Source: Streptomyces sp. NBC_00425 (GTDB taxonomy: Bacteria > Actinomycetota > Actinomycetes > Streptomycetales > Streptomycetaceae). From it: a stretch of 64,000 nucleotides of DNA. The DNA is taken from positions 8,556,001-8,620,000 of the forward strand of contig NZ_CP107928.1 in NCBI RefSeq assembly GCF_036030735.1. Direction: 5' to 3'. Made by a program: the position numbers and the translations under genes. The notes under the pieces were generated by a model. That model was not told the DNA's origin and did not search any database. It saw nothing but the letters and a program-made list of their open reading frames with translations. Positions 17,106 through 25,508 of this stretch are shown here, piece by piece. Numbering within the stretch: position 1 is the first letter of the stretch; each line of letters opens with the position of its first letter.

Positions 17106-17537
17106 TCAGTAACCGCGGTACTGCTGCTGGTTGTACGGATCCTGGTACTGGGGCGCGGCGGGCCGAGGCGCGGCCGGGCGCATCGCCTCGTAGTTCATCC
17201 CGGGACCCGCGGGACGCGGCTGCTGCTGCATCTGGGGGCCGGGGTAGCCGCGCGGCGCGACGGCCTGCGGCGGGATGTAGGCCGCCGGGGCCTGCTGCAG
17301 CGGCGCGGGCTGCTGCGCCTGCGGGTAGCCGTAGGACTGCTGGGACGGGCCTGCCGGAAGGGCGGGCAGCGCCGACGGCAACGCGGGCAGGTTGTTGCCG
17401 CCCATGTCGTACGCGGCGGGGACCCGGATCGGAGCGATCTGCGGGGTGCCCCGCTCGGCCACGAGCGAGTCGTAGATCGGAGTGTCCGGGAAGGCGGAGT
17501 AGTAGCCGCCTCCGTAGGTGGAGCGGGGGGAGGTCAT
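17106..17537 (-). CDS. DUF6643 family protein, Pro/Gln/Tyr-rich
   Basis: This 143-residue protein has a conserved head (MTSPRSTYGGGYYSAF, then DTPIYDSLVAERGTPQIAPI) and a low-complexity tail rich in Pro, Gln, Ala and Tyr. The head is recognisable as the Streptomyces DUF6643 family, of unknown function. The tail looks intrinsically disordered. The ATG at 17537 is fixed by a TACCTT -10 element 7 nt upstream with no ribosome-binding site. It is divergent from terD. Confidence 0.75.
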   Translation of the reverse strand: MTSPRSTYGGGYYSAFPDTPIYDSLVAERGTPQIAPIRVPAAYDMGGNNLPALPSALPALPAGPSQQSYGYPQAQQPAPLQQAPAAYIPPQAVAPRGYPGPQMQQQPRPAGPGMNYEAMRPAAPRPAAPQYQDPYNQQQYRGY

Positions 17538-17544
17538 GGCACAT

Positions 17545-17550
17545 AAGGTA
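17545..17550 (-). promoter_or_regulatory. -10 element TACCTT, leaderless start of the DUF6643 gene
   Basis: TACCTT on the minus strand ends 7 nt before the ATG at 17537, without a Shine-Dalgarno. Confidence 0.5.
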
Positions 17551-17754
17551 AGCCCACGATGTGCTGGTTGGGGAGACCGATAAGAGGGTTGATTTCCGTG
17601 TCGGTAGGAGCCTCGGATCCCCAATGCGAGCGAACGTGGGAAAAAGGGACGGCAAACGGCGCGTAGATCGTGTAAAGGCCGAGTTCCGGGTGGGTTACCG
17701 GGGGTTGGTCAGGGCTGATCGTGCGCTCCCGATGGGCGTCCGCCGTCCCTCGGA

Positions 17755-17760
17755 ATAGGT
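17755..17760 (+). promoter_or_regulatory. Candidate -10 (TAGGTT) for the terD-like gene
   Basis: TAGGTT lies about 70 nt before the terD-like ATG. The rest of the 292-nt divergent gap holds no gene. Confidence 0.35.
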
Positions 17761-17829
17761 TGGCCGGTAGACAACCCGAGGGGCGCCGGGACCTACGGCC
17801 CGGTGCACCGACACGCGAGGGGGGCGTAC

Positions 17830-19155
17830 ATGTCAATGTCGAAGGGGTCCAATGTCCCGGTGCCGACCACGGCGCTGCGCGTGGAGCTGGGCTGGCGCTC
17901 CGGCCCGGGCGTTCCCGACGCGGACGCGTCGGCGCTTCTGCTGCTGGGCGGAAAGGTCCGTTCCGACGCCGACTTCGTCTTCTACAACCAGCCCGCGCAC
18001 TCCTCCGGCGCCGTCCGCCACGAGGGCAAACGCGATGCCGGGGGCCGGGTGACGGACGGCATCCTCGTCGACCTCGCGCGCGTGGAGCCCTCGATCGAGA
18101 CCGTCGTCCTCGCCGCCTCGTCGGACGGCGGCTCCTTCGGCCAGGTCCCCGACCTCTACATCGAGGTGCGGGACGCGGCGCAGGGCGCGGTGGTTGCGCG
18201 GTTCGACAGCACGGGCGCCACGGTCGAAACCGCTTTCGTGCTGGGCGAGTTCTACCGACGTCAGGGCGCCTGGAAGTTCCGCGCCGTCGGCCAGGGCTAC
18301 GGCAGCGGTCTCGAGGGTCTGGCCACGGACTTCGGCATCACCGTGGACGAGCCCCAGCACACCGCGGCCCCCGTTCCGCCGGCGCCCGCCCCCGTGACCC
18401 CGACGCCGCCGCCCCAGCAGCCGACCATGCCCGCCTTCCCCGTCACCGTGCCACCGCCCGTCCACCAGGCCCCGCCGCCGCCCCCGCCCGCCCCGCCCGC
18501 GGTGCCGGGCGCGCCGGTCAGGCTGACCAAGGTGACGCTCACCAAGGCCGCCCCGTCGGTGTCCCTGACCAAACAGGGCGGCACGTCGGGCGCCCTGCGC
18601 GTCAACCTCAACTGGGAGGTGCGCAAGCAGTTCTCCGGGTGGGGCAGCAAGCGCGGGCGGGCGGTCGCGATGCACAACGACCTCGACCTCGACCTGTGCG
18701 CCCTGTTCGAACTCGCCGACGGCCGCAAGGGCGTGGTCCAGGCGCTCGGCAACGCCTTCGGGTCGCTGCACCAGCCGCCGTACATCCACCTCGACGGTGA
18801 CGACCGCACGGGCGCCGTGTCGAGCGGCGAGAACCTCACGGTCAATCTCGACCGCAAGAACGACTTCCGGCGCATCCTGGTCTTCGTGACCATCTACGAG
18901 GGGGCTCGCTCGTTCGCCGACCTGCACGCCACGGTCACGCTGCAGCCCCAGTTCGGCGCTCCGGTCGACTTCTCCCTGGACGAGTGCACCGTCCCGTCGA
19001 CCGTCTGCGCGCTGGCGCTCATCACCAACCAGGGCGGTGACCTCGTCGTCCAGCGCGAGGCCCGCTACCTGGTGCCCGAGCGCGGCGTGAGCCCGCAGCG
19101 GACCGTCGACCACGCCTACGGCTGGGGCATGAACTGGACGCCGGGCCGCAAATAG
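17830..19155 (+). CDS. Two-domain TerD-family protein
   Basis: In this 441-residue protein, the first TerD-like beta-sandwich (residues ~10-175) has [29 protein letters not shown] and a calcium-type acidic segment. A proline-rich linker of about 55 residues follows. The second TerD-like domain (~240-441) has [25 protein letters not shown] and the [13 protein letters not shown] strand. TerD proteins bind calcium and are linked to tellurite and stress resistance and to the cell-surface ter complexes of actinobacteria. This one stands apart from a ter operon. GAGGGGGG precedes the ATG. Confidence 0.88.
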   Translation: MSMSKGSNVPVPTTALRVELGWRSGPGVPDADASALLLLGGKVRSDADFVFYNQPAHSSGAVRHEGKRDAGGRVTDGILVDLARVEPSIETVVLAASSDGGSFGQVPDLYIEVRDAAQGAVVARFDSTGATVETAFVLGEFYRRQGAWKFRAVGQGYGSGLEGLATDFGITVDEPQHTAAPVPPAPAPVTPTPPPQQPTMPAFPVTVPPPVHQAPPPPPPAPPAVPGAPVRLTKVTLTKAAPSVSLTKQGGTSGALRVNLNWEVRKQFSGWGSKRGRAVAMHNDLDLDLCALFELADGRKGVVQALGNAFGSLHQPPYIHLDGDDRTGAVSSGENLTVNLDRKNDFRRILVFVTIYEGARSFADLHATVTLQPQFGAPVDFSLDECTVPSTVCALALITNQGGDLVVQREARYLVPERGVSPQRTVDHAYGWGMNWTPGRK

Positions 19156-19156
19156 G

Positions 19157-19177
19157 GCCCCGGCGGGGTCCCGGGGC
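19157..19177. terminator. Hairpin between convergent genes
   Basis: GCCCCGG and CCGGGGC form a perfect 7-bp stem with a 7-nt loop. It starts just after the terD-like stop codon and ends 4 nt before the stop of the convergent glycosyltransferase gene. Confidence 0.6.
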
Positions 19178-19180
19178 GGT

Positions 19181-20356
19181 TCAGCCCTCGTCGGCGACGG
19201 CGTCCGGACGTGCGTAGGTGCGGCCCTTCCAGGCCGCACCGCGCCCCCGGTAGTGCTGCACGGCGGAGTCGACCGTCATCAGCAGATAGAGGAACGCGGT
19301 GAACGGCAGCAGGGGGGCGAGCCACAGCGGCTGCCGGTAGTGGCGCAGCATCGGGATGTACGTCCCCGCCATGACCAGCCACGCCAGCGCGCCGCACACC
19401 GCCGTCGGCGCGCTGCCGGCCGCGAGCCCGAAGAGGACGGCGAGCGGCGGGACCAGGTACACCAGCGCCAGGCCGAGCACCGTGCCGAGCAGCAGGGCCG
19501 GGCTGTGGCGCAGTTGCGCGTACGCGCTGCGCGACACCATCCGCCACAGGTCGTGCAGCGTCGGGTACGGCCGCACGCTGTCCACCCGGTCGGCCAGCCC
19601 CAGCCAGATGTGCCCGCCCGCGCCCTTCACGGCCCGTGCGAGCGCCACGTCGTCGATGACCGCCTGCCGGATGGCGTCAGGGATCCGCGCCCGCTCGGCC
19701 GTCTCGGCGCGCAGCAGGACGCAGCCGCCCGCCGCGGCCGCCGTGCGCGCACCGCGCCTGCCGATCCGGCGGAACGGGTACAGCTGGGCGAAGAAGTAGA
19801 CGAACGCCGGCACCACCAGTCGCTCCCACGGACTCTCCACCCGCAGCCGAGCCATCTGGGAGACGGCGTCGAAGCCGCCGGTGCGGGCCGCCGCCACCAG
19901 CTCCCGCAGACTGTCGGGCGCGTGCGCGATGTCCGCGTCCGTGAGGAGGAGGTACTCGGGCTCACGCGCGCGTGCCAGGCTGATCCCGTGCCGCACCGCC
20001 CACAGCTTCCCGGTCCAGCCCGCGGGCGGTTCACCGGGAGAGTCCACGGTCAGCGGGAGCCCGCCGTGCCGCGCGGCGAGGGCGCGCGCCAGGTCTCCCG
20101 TGCCGTCGCGGCTGCCGTCGTCGACGAGGAAGACCTCGGCCGGTCCCGGATAGTCCTGGGCGAGGAGCGAGGGCAGGCTCGCGGGCAGCACCGCCGCCTC
20201 GTCGCGCGCGGGGACGACGACGCAGACCGACGGCCATTCCCGCGGCGCCGTCCGGTCCGGCAGCCTGATGTCCGTGCGCCAGAAGAACCCCTGACAGAGC
20301 AGCAGCCACAGCCAGGCGGCCAGGGACAGGGCGGCGATCCACACGATGGCGCTCAC
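19181..20356 (-). CDS. Family 2 glycosyltransferase, HpnB-like
   Basis: The protein (391 residues from the GTG at 20356) has an N-terminal membrane anchor (IVWIAALSLAAWLWLLL). A GT-A domain follows, with VVVPARDEA, the nucleotide-sugar DDGS motif and LLTDADI, and then three C-terminal membrane helices. The PAGWTGKLWAVRHG segment is typical of HpnB, the glycosyltransferase linked to hopanoid modification, and of related sterol or carotenoid glycosyltransferases. No squalene-hopene cyclase or other hpn gene is in the window, so HpnB is a likeness and not an assigned role. Confidence 0.75.
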   Translation of the reverse strand: MSAIVWIAALSLAAWLWLLLCQGFFWRTDIRLPDRTAPREWPSVCVVVPARDEAAVLPASLPSLLAQDYPGPAEVFLVDDGSRDGTGDLARALAARHGGLPLTVDSPGEPPAGWTGKLWAVRHGISLARAREPEYLLLTDADIAHAPDSLRELVAAARTGGFDAVSQMARLRVESPWERLVVPAFVYFFAQLYPFRRIGRRGARTAAAAGGCVLLRAETAERARIPDAIRQAVIDDVALARAVKGAGGHIWLGLADRVDSVRPYPTLHDLWRMVSRSAYAQLRHSPALLLGTVLGLALVYLVPPLAVLFGLAAGSAPTAVCGALAWLVMAGTYIPMLRHYRQPLWLAPLLPFTAFLYLLMTVDSAVQHYRGRGAAWKGRTYARPDAVADEG

Positions 20357-20401
20357 GTGCGCAGTCTTCCCCACCCGAAGGGGCGGCAGGCGCACATCGT
20401 C

Positions 20402-20407
20402 TATGGT
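20402..20407 (+). promoter_or_regulatory. -10 element TATGGT, leaderless start of the racemase gene
   Basis: TATGGT ends 6 nt before the GTG at 20414. Confidence 0.5.
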
Positions 20408-20413
20408 GGCCGG

Positions 20414-21199
20414 GTGAAGATCGCGCTCATGGACTCCGGAATCGGCCTGCTGGCGGCCACCGCCGCGGTACGGCGCCTGCGGCCGGACGCCGATCTCGTG
20501 CTCTCCCTCGACCCCGACGGCATGCCCTGGGGGCCGCGCACCCCGCAGGACCTCACCGCGCGGGCGCTGGCGGTCGCCGAGGCCGCCGCGGCGCACCGGC
20601 CCGAGGCACTCATCGTGGGCTGCAACACGGCGACCGTGCACGCCCTGCCCGCGCTGCGGGCGAGCCTCGAACCCGGCATCCCGGTGATCGGCACCGTTCC
20701 GGCGATCAAGCCGGCCGCGGCCGGCGGCGGCCCGGTCGCGATCTGGGCCACGCCCGCCACCACCGGAAGCCCCTATCAGCGGGGCCTGATCGAGGACTTC
20801 GCCGGCGGCGTCACGGTCGCCGAGGTCCCCTGCTGGGGGCTGGCCGAGGCCGTGGAGCACGCGGACCAGACCGCGATCGACGCCGCGGTCGCCGCGGCGG
20901 CCGCCCTCACCCCCGAGGACGTCACGACCGTCGTCCTCGGCTGCACCCACTACGAGCTCGTCGCCGACCGCATCCGTGCCGCCGTGCAGCGTCCCGGCCG
21001 GCCGCCGCTCGCCCTGCACGGATCGGCCGGCGCGGTCGTCGCGCAGGCGCTGCGCAGGATCGGCGCCCGCCCCGGGCCGGAGGCCGCGGCGCTCGGTGCA
21101 GTGACGGTTCTGCTCAGCGGCCGCCCGGGCGCTCTGCCGGCGCCCGCGCTGGCCTACGCGGAAGGTCGCCTGCTCCAGGCCGTCAGCCCCGCTCCGTGA
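20414..21199 (+). CDS. Aspartate/glutamate racemase family protein
   Basis: The protein has 261 residues. Both catalytic cysteines are visible, in GCNTAT and GCTHYEL, the pair that abstracts and donates the alpha proton. The N-terminal motif reads MDSGIGLL in place of the MurI consensus FDSGVGG, so it is a relative of glutamate racemase but perhaps not the essential MurI. It may supply D-glutamate or act on another amino acid. It is divergent from the glycosyltransferase gene. Confidence 0.85.
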   Translation: MKIALMDSGIGLLAATAAVRRLRPDADLVLSLDPDGMPWGPRTPQDLTARALAVAEAAAAHRPEALIVGCNTATVHALPALRASLEPGIPVIGTVPAIKPAAAGGGPVAIWATPATTGSPYQRGLIEDFAGGVTVAEVPCWGLAEAVEHADQTAIDAAVAAAAALTPEDVTTVVLGCTHYELVADRIRAAVQRPGRPPLALHGSAGAVVAQALRRIGARPGPEAAALGAVTVLLSGRPGALPAPALAYAEGRLLQAVSPAP

Positions 21200-21211
21200 C
21201 CGTCCGGCACC

Positions 21212-21229
21212 GACCCCCGCCGCGGGGTC
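21212..21229 (+). terminator. Hairpin after the racemase gene
   Basis: GACCCC and GGGGTC form a 6-bp stem with a 6-nt loop, 12 nt after the stop codon. It has no U tract, which is common in Streptomyces. Confidence 0.45.
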
Positions 21230-21283
21230 CCCGGGCGGAGCAGTCACCCTGCGCCACGGACTACCGGCGCAGCGAAACCTGAG

Positions 21284-21289
21284 TAACCT
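21284..21289 (+). promoter_or_regulatory. -10 element TAACCT that selects the ATG at 21297
   Basis: TAACCT ends 7 nt before the ATG at 21297 but only 1 nt before the in-frame ATG at 21291. The second ATG is therefore the likely leaderless start. Confidence 0.45.
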
Positions 21290-21296
21290 CATGAAT

Positions 21297-21887
21297 ATGA
21301 GGGACCAACCCCGCGACGAGAGCATCCCGCTTCCCGACGTCCCGCATCGCGACGCCCTGCATTCCGCCGCCCCGCATGCCGACGTCTGGACGGGGCGCGC
21401 CACCAACCGCTTCCAGTGGCTGCTCGCGCTGGTCGGGGCCGCCTGTCTGGCGCTCGGCGTGGAACTCGCCGTCGAGTCGGCCTGGACGTCCGGCGTCGCC
21501 CCGCTCGTGATGTCCGTCGTCGGCTGCATCGCCGCGGGGCTGCTGGTGCTCTTCGGCACCCTCGCCTTCGTCCACGTCGACCTCAAGCTCGACAAGGAGT
21601 CCCTCGAGGTGCGGTGCGGCCACATCGGGCTGCCGCGCCGCCGTATCCCGCTGGCGCATGTCGCCGGCGCCGACTTCGAACCGCACGTCACCCCTCGTCA
21701 CTGGGGCGGCTGGGGCTACCGCTGGCGGCCGGAGAAGGGCACCGCGGTCGTCGTCCGCAAGGGCGAGGGCGTGGTGCTGCGGCTGTGGGACGGCCACACG
21801 TTCACGATCACCGTGGACGACGCCGAGTCGGCGGTCCGCGTCATCCGGGAGCGGCTGCGCACCGGAGCCCCGGGCCCGGCGCGCTGA
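21297..21887 (+). CDS. Membrane protein with PH-like C-terminal domain
   Basis: The protein (196 residues from MRDQPRDES) has a polar N-terminus and then two membrane helices (WLLALVGAACLALGVELAV and VMSVVGCIAAGLLVLFGTLA). The cytosolic beta-rich domain (VDLKLDKESLEVRCG, RRRIPLAHVAGADF, TITVDDAESAVRVIRERL) resembles bacterial PH or DUF3093-like domains that follow membrane hairpins. Function is unknown. The start is chosen from the -10 spacing. It converges on the Wzy-like gene with a 19-nt gap. Confidence 0.7.
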   Translation: MRDQPRDESIPLPDVPHRDALHSAAPHADVWTGRATNRFQWLLALVGAACLALGVELAVESAWTSGVAPLVMSVVGCIAAGLLVLFGTLAFVHVDLKLDKESLEVRCGHIGLPRRRIPLAHVAGADFEPHVTPRHWGGWGYRWRPEKGTAVVVRKGEGVVLRLWDGHTFTITVDDAESAVRVIRERLRTGAPGPAR

Positions 21888-21906
21888 CCGACACGCCCTG
21901 GCCGCG

Positions 21907-22986
21907 TCAGGCCGCCGGCCGGTCGCCGCGTCGCGGGTCCCGCCCGGACGTCGACGGGGCGCCGGGCGGCGCGGGCTCCTCGGCGAGCGGTCGAGCGGTG
22001 GCCAGGCCGGCCAGCAGTCCCGCGCCCACCGACACCGTGGTGAAGCTCAGCGCGTTGCCGATCGCGGCGATCGCGGTGAGCGCCGTCAGTGTGGCCCCCG
22101 TGGTGAGGACGACGGGTGTCGGGCGCTGTGACCGCCAGAGCGCGAACAGCACCCAGCAGAAGACCGCCGACAGCAGCAGCAGTCCTACGACGCCCTGCTC
22201 AGCCGCCGTCTGCAGCGGCGCCGAGTGCGGCTTGCCGTCGGACAGTGTCGACTGCGCCGCCGTCGTGCTCAGCTCGCCGAAGCGCCCCGGGCCCACACCG
22301 AGGACGCCCTGGCGCCGCACCATGCCGAGGGCGTCGCGCCACAGGTCGACGCGGTGCGGTGTCAGCCGGTCCGTCAGGGGGTCGGCGAGTTTGCCGGGCA
22401 GTGCGTTCCCGGCGACGGCCCAGGTCAGGCCGGTCACCAGGGCGGCCGTCACGGCCGACGCGGCGAGCGCCGGACCCCGGTGGCGCACCCGCCCGGCGGT
22501 CAGGGCGCACCACAGCACGGCGCAGCAGGTCACCACACCCGTCGTCGAGTCCAGGAGGGCCGCGGCGGCCGTCACGCCCACGGCGAGCAGCCACAGCGCG
22601 AGCCGCTGCGCGGGCACCGGAGTCGCCCAGGCGGCGCAGCACGCGGCGCCGGCCGACAGGGTCAGCACCGCGGCGGTGGCGCCGGCGTGCCCGAGGTGCG
22701 GGGCGATCTCCGGCCCCGGGCCGAGCCGCACGGTCACCGTCAGCACCAGCCCGGCCAGTGCTCCGGCGCAGGGCGCGGCCACCGGCAGCAGCACGCCGGT
22801 GATCCGCCCCGCCGCATAGCCGGCGGCCAGCGCCAGCACGGCGAGCAGAACGCCCTCGGGGCGCCCGCCGTGCATCGCGGCGGTGACCAGGGGCCAGACG
22901 GCGCAGGCCCCGAGCACGGTCACGCCGAGCGCGTCCGAAACGTTTCGGCTGTCTCTGTCCGCGGCCTCGCAGACCGCGGACGACAT
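21907..22986 (-). CDS. O-antigen ligase/polymerase-like (Wzy_C) membrane protein
   Basis: This 359-residue protein is highly hydrophobic, with roughly ten membrane helices, and has a periplasmic-loop motif RVDLWRDALGMVRRQGVLGVGPGRFGEL followed by a histidine in DGKPHSAPLQ. This matches the Wzy_C (O-antigen ligase/polymerase) signature R-x3-W-x-A...P/V-x-x-GxGxGxF. In a Gram-positive it probably acts on a surface or capsular polysaccharide or a lipid-linked oligosaccharide. The start (ATG 22986) is tentative: a perfect palindrome CCGAAACGTTTCGG lies within the first 17 codons, so a start further in is possible. Confidence 0.7.
   Translation of the reverse strand: MSSAVCEAADRDSRNVSDALGVTVLGACAVWPLVTAAMHGGRPEGVLLAVLALAAGYAAGRITGVLLPVAAPCAGALAGLVLTVTVRLGPGPEIAPHLGHAGATAAVLTLSAGAACCAAWATPVPAQRLALWLLAVGVTAAAALLDSTTGVVTCCAVLWCALTAGRVRHRGPALAASAVTAALVTGLTWAVAGNALPGKLADPLTDRLTPHRVDLWRDALGMVRRQGVLGVGPGRFGELSTTAAQSTLSDGKPHSAPLQTAAEQGVVGLLLLSAVFCWVLFALWRSQRPTPVVLTTGATLTALTAIAAIGNALSFTTVSVGAGLLAGLATARPLAEEPAPPGAPSTSGRDPRRGDRPAA
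22935..22948. promoter_or_regulatory. Perfect palindrome CCGAAACGTTTCGG, LacI-type operator candidate
   Basis: This 14-bp perfect palindrome has a central CG and looks like sites bound by LacI-family repressors. It lies inside the 5' end of the Wzy-like reading frame and about 280 bp before the divergent lnt start. Confidence 0.4.
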
Positions 22987-23211
22987 CCCGGTGGAACCCA
23001 CCCCGCCCCCCGAACCCGGTCGCCCCCCGACCGTGACGGACCTGAACCGCGACGGACCCCGGCCGCACACGACCGGAGCTCTGCCACACCGTAACCGCCG
23101 ATCGGCCGTTTGTGGATGAGTTGCGCCGGGTTGTGCGCCGGGCGCGGGGCCCCGGCCGGCCAGGTCATCGGCCCCCGCGGACCGAGCTGTCGGCCAAATG
23201 GTGACTCGCCG

Positions 23212-23217
23212 TACACT
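23212..23217 (+). promoter_or_regulatory. -10 element TACACT, leaderless start of lnt
   Basis: TACACT ends 6 nt before the GTG at 23224. TGTCGG lies about 18 nt upstream as a weak -35. Confidence 0.5.
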
Positions 23218-23223
23218 CCCGGA

Positions 23224-24837
23224 GTGACCGTCACCGCAACTTCCGTAGGCCGGCCGGACCGGCTGGAGCCCTCGGCCGCGCCGGCTTCGCGCGGCGCGCG
23301 GCTCCTGCGCCGCCTCGTCCCGGCCGCCACCGCGGCGCTCTCCGGAGTGCTGCTCTACGTCAGCTTCCCGCCGCGCACCGTGTGGTGGCTGGCACTGCCG
23401 GCCTTCGCCGTCTTCGGCTGGGTGCTGCGGGGGCGCAGCCGGAAGGCCGCATTCGGTCTCGGTTACCTCTTCGGGCTGGGCTTCCTGCTGCCGCTCCTGG
23501 TGTGGACCGGCGTCGAGGTCGGACCCGGCCCCTGGCTCGCCCTGGTGGCCATCGAGGCGATCTTCGTCGCACTGGTCGGCGTGGGCGTCGCCGTCGTGTC
23601 CAAGCTGCCGGCCTGGCCGCTGTGGGCGGCCGCGCTCTGGATCGCCGGTGAGGCGGCACGCGCGCGTGTGCCCTTCCGCGGCTTCCCGTGGGGCAAGATC
23701 GCCTTCGGTCAGGCGGACGGCGTCTTCCTGCCCCTCGCCGCGGTCGGCGGCACCCCCGTGCTCAGCTTCGGCGTCGTCCTGTGCGGCTTCGGCCTGTACG
23801 AGATCGTGCGCCTGGTGCTCGAGCGGCGGCGCTCGGGCGAGGTGCGGCGGTCGGCCGCCGCGGTGGCCCTGCTCAGCGTGGCCGTCCCGGTCGTCGGCGC
23901 GCTGGCGGCCCGCACGCTGGTCAGCGACAAGGCGCAGGCCGGCACCGCCACCGTCGCCGTCATCCAGGGCAACGTGCCGCGCCTCGGCCTGGACTTCAAC
24001 TCCCAGCGCCGGGCCGTGCTCGACTACCACGCGCGCGAGACGGAGCGGCTGGCCGCCGAGGTCGAGGCGGGCAAGGTCGCCCGGCCCGACTTCGTGCTGT
24101 GGCCCGAGAACTCCTCCGACGTCGACCCCTTCGCCAACGCCGACGCCGCCGCCGTCATCGACAAGGCCGCCAAGGCGATCGGCGCGCCGATCTCGGTCGG
24201 CGGCGTCGTCGAGCGGGACGGCAAGCTCTACAACGAGCAGATCCTCTGGGACCCGGTGAAGGGCCCCACCCAGACGTACGACAAGCGACAGGTCCAGCCG
24301 TTCGGCGAGTACCTTCCGCTGCGCTCGCTCATCGGGGCGATCAACAGCGACTGGACGTCGATGGTCCGCAAGGACTTCAGCCGCGGCACGAAGCCGGGCG
24401 TGTTCGACATGGACGACGCCAAGGTCGGCCTGGTCACGTGCTACGAGGCCGCGTTCGACTGGGCCGTGCGCTCCGAGGTCACCGACGGCGCCCAGCTGAT
24501 CTCCGTGCCCAGCAACAACGCCACCTTCGACCGCAGCGAGATGACCTACCAGCAGCTCGCCATGTCCCGGGTCCGCGCGGTGGAGCACAGCAGGACCGTC
24601 ACGGTGCCCGTGACCAGCGGTGTCAGCGCGATCATCATGCCGGACGGGAAGATCACCCAGAAGACCGGCATGTTCGTGGCGGACTCCCTGGTGCAGAAGG
24701 TGCCCCTGCGCTCCTCGGAGACTCCGGCGACGAAGCTCGGCATCCTCCCCGAGTTGGCCCTGGTGCTCGTCGCCGCGGGCGGCCTCGGATGGGCGATCGG
24801 CGCCGGCCTGCGGACCCGCCGGAGCACGGCGGGCTGA
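23224..24837 (+). CDS. lnt: Apolipoprotein N-acyltransferase
   Basis: The protein (537 residues from the GTG at 23224) has about seven N-terminal membrane helices and then an extracytoplasmic nitrilase-like domain. The catalytic triad is visible as Glu295 (LWPENSSD), Lys354 (YDKRQVQPFGEYLP) and Cys406 (VTCYEAAFD). A final membrane helix precedes the basic C-terminus. Lnt adds the third acyl chain to the N-terminal cysteine of lipoproteins in the membrane. Streptomyces usually have two lnt genes, and which of the two this is cannot be said. It is divergent from the Wzy-like gene. Confidence 0.9.
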   Translation: MTVTATSVGRPDRLEPSAAPASRGARLLRRLVPAATAALSGVLLYVSFPPRTVWWLALPAFAVFGWVLRGRSRKAAFGLGYLFGLGFLLPLLVWTGVEVGPGPWLALVAIEAIFVALVGVGVAVVSKLPAWPLWAAALWIAGEAARARVPFRGFPWGKIAFGQADGVFLPLAAVGGTPVLSFGVVLCGFGLYEIVRLVLERRRSGEVRRSAAAVALLSVAVPVVGALAARTLVSDKAQAGTATVAVIQGNVPRLGLDFNSQRRAVLDYHARETERLAAEVEAGKVARPDFVLWPENSSDVDPFANADAAAVIDKAAKAIGAPISVGGVVERDGKLYNEQILWDPVKGPTQTYDKRQVQPFGEYLPLRSLIGAINSDWTSMVRKDFSRGTKPGVFDMDDAKVGLVTCYEAAFDWAVRSEVTDGAQLISVPSNNATFDRSEMTYQQLAMSRVRAVEHSRTVTVPVTSGVSAIIMPDGKITQKTGMFVADSLVQKVPLRSSETPATKLGILPELALVLVAAGGLGWAIGAGLRTRRSTAG

Positions 24838-24850
24838 CGGGGAGGCGTCC

Positions 24851-24935
24851 TGACCGGGAAGACCGGGGCGAGGCGGGCCGACCGGGAGGAGCCGGGCCGA
24901 CCGGGAGGCGCCGGGCTGACCGGGAGGCGGCGGGA
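24851..24935. repeat. GACCGGGAG direct repeats
   Basis: Copies of gaccgggag or gaccgggaag recur through the gap after lnt. The Gly/Arg-biased pattern has no coding support. It could assist transcript termination. Confidence 0.5.
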
Positions 24936-24962
24936 GGCCCGGGACGAGGCCGGACGCCCGGA

Positions 24963-24968
24963 TAGGGT
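24963..24968 (+). promoter_or_regulatory. -10 element TAGGGT, leaderless start of the Nudix gene
   Basis: TAGGGT ends 6 nt before the ATG at 24975. Confidence 0.55.
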
Positions 24969-24974
24969 CGGCCC

Positions 24975-25451
24975 ATGCCTACTCCAGAGTTCATCACCGA
25001 GATCCGGGCCTCCGCGGGACACCAGCTTCTCTGGCTCCCAGGCGTCAGCGCCGTCGTCTTCGACGACGAGGGGCGGGTGCTGCTGGGCCAGCGTGCGGAC
25101 AACCGTCAGTGGACCGTGATCAGCGGCATCCCGGACCCCGGGGAACAGCCCGCGGACTGCGCCGTGCGCGAGGTCTACGAGGAGGCCGGGGTGACTTGCG
25201 TTCCCGAGCGCGTCGTCGTCGTACGCGCCGGGAAGCAGGTGGAGTACCCCAACGGCGACACCTGCCAGTTCATGGACATCACCTTCCGCTGCCGGGCCGT
25301 GAGCGGGGCCGCGCGGGTCAACGACGACGAGTCCGTCGACGTGGGCTGGTTCGCGCTGGACGCCCTGCCGCCGTTGCGCGACCGGCAGCTGTTCCGCATC
25401 AAGCAGGCACTCTCCGACGAACCCACATGGTTCGAGACCACGACGCCGTAA
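24975..25451 (+). CDS. Nudix hydrolase
   Basis: This 158-residue protein has a canonical Nudix box (GIPDPGEQPADCAVREVYEE, completed by AGV) matching GX5EX7REUXEEXGU at about residues 54-76. Nudix enzymes cleave nucleoside diphosphates linked to another group. The substrate cannot be deduced; the FMDITFRCRAVSG stretch is common in Streptomyces MutT-like proteins. It is separated from the 3-hydroxybutyrate dehydrogenase gene by 57 nt, and each has its own -10 element, so the two are probably separate units. Confidence 0.9.
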   Translation: MPTPEFITEIRASAGHQLLWLPGVSAVVFDDEGRVLLGQRADNRQWTVISGIPDPGEQPADCAVREVYEEAGVTCVPERVVVVRAGKQVEYPNGDTCQFMDITFRCRAVSGAARVNDDESVDVGWFALDALPPLRDRQLFRIKQALSDEPTWFETTTP

Positions 25452-25496
25452 CGAAGTATGGGTGCTGACCACATGGGTCCGGCGCGGGGCTCTGCC

Positions 25497-25502
25497 TAGG
25501 GT
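25497..25502 (+). promoter_or_regulatory. -10 element TAGGGT, leaderless start of the 3-hydroxybutyrate dehydrogenase gene
   Basis: TAGGGT ends 6 nt before the ATG at 25509, the same arrangement as for the Nudix gene. Confidence 0.55.
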
Positions 25503-25508
25503 CGAGAC

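Noticed and set aside
20414..21199. Assignment of the racemase as MurI
   Set aside because: Catalytic cysteines fit, but the FDSGVGG consensus is changed and no cell-wall genes are adjacent; kept as a family-level call.
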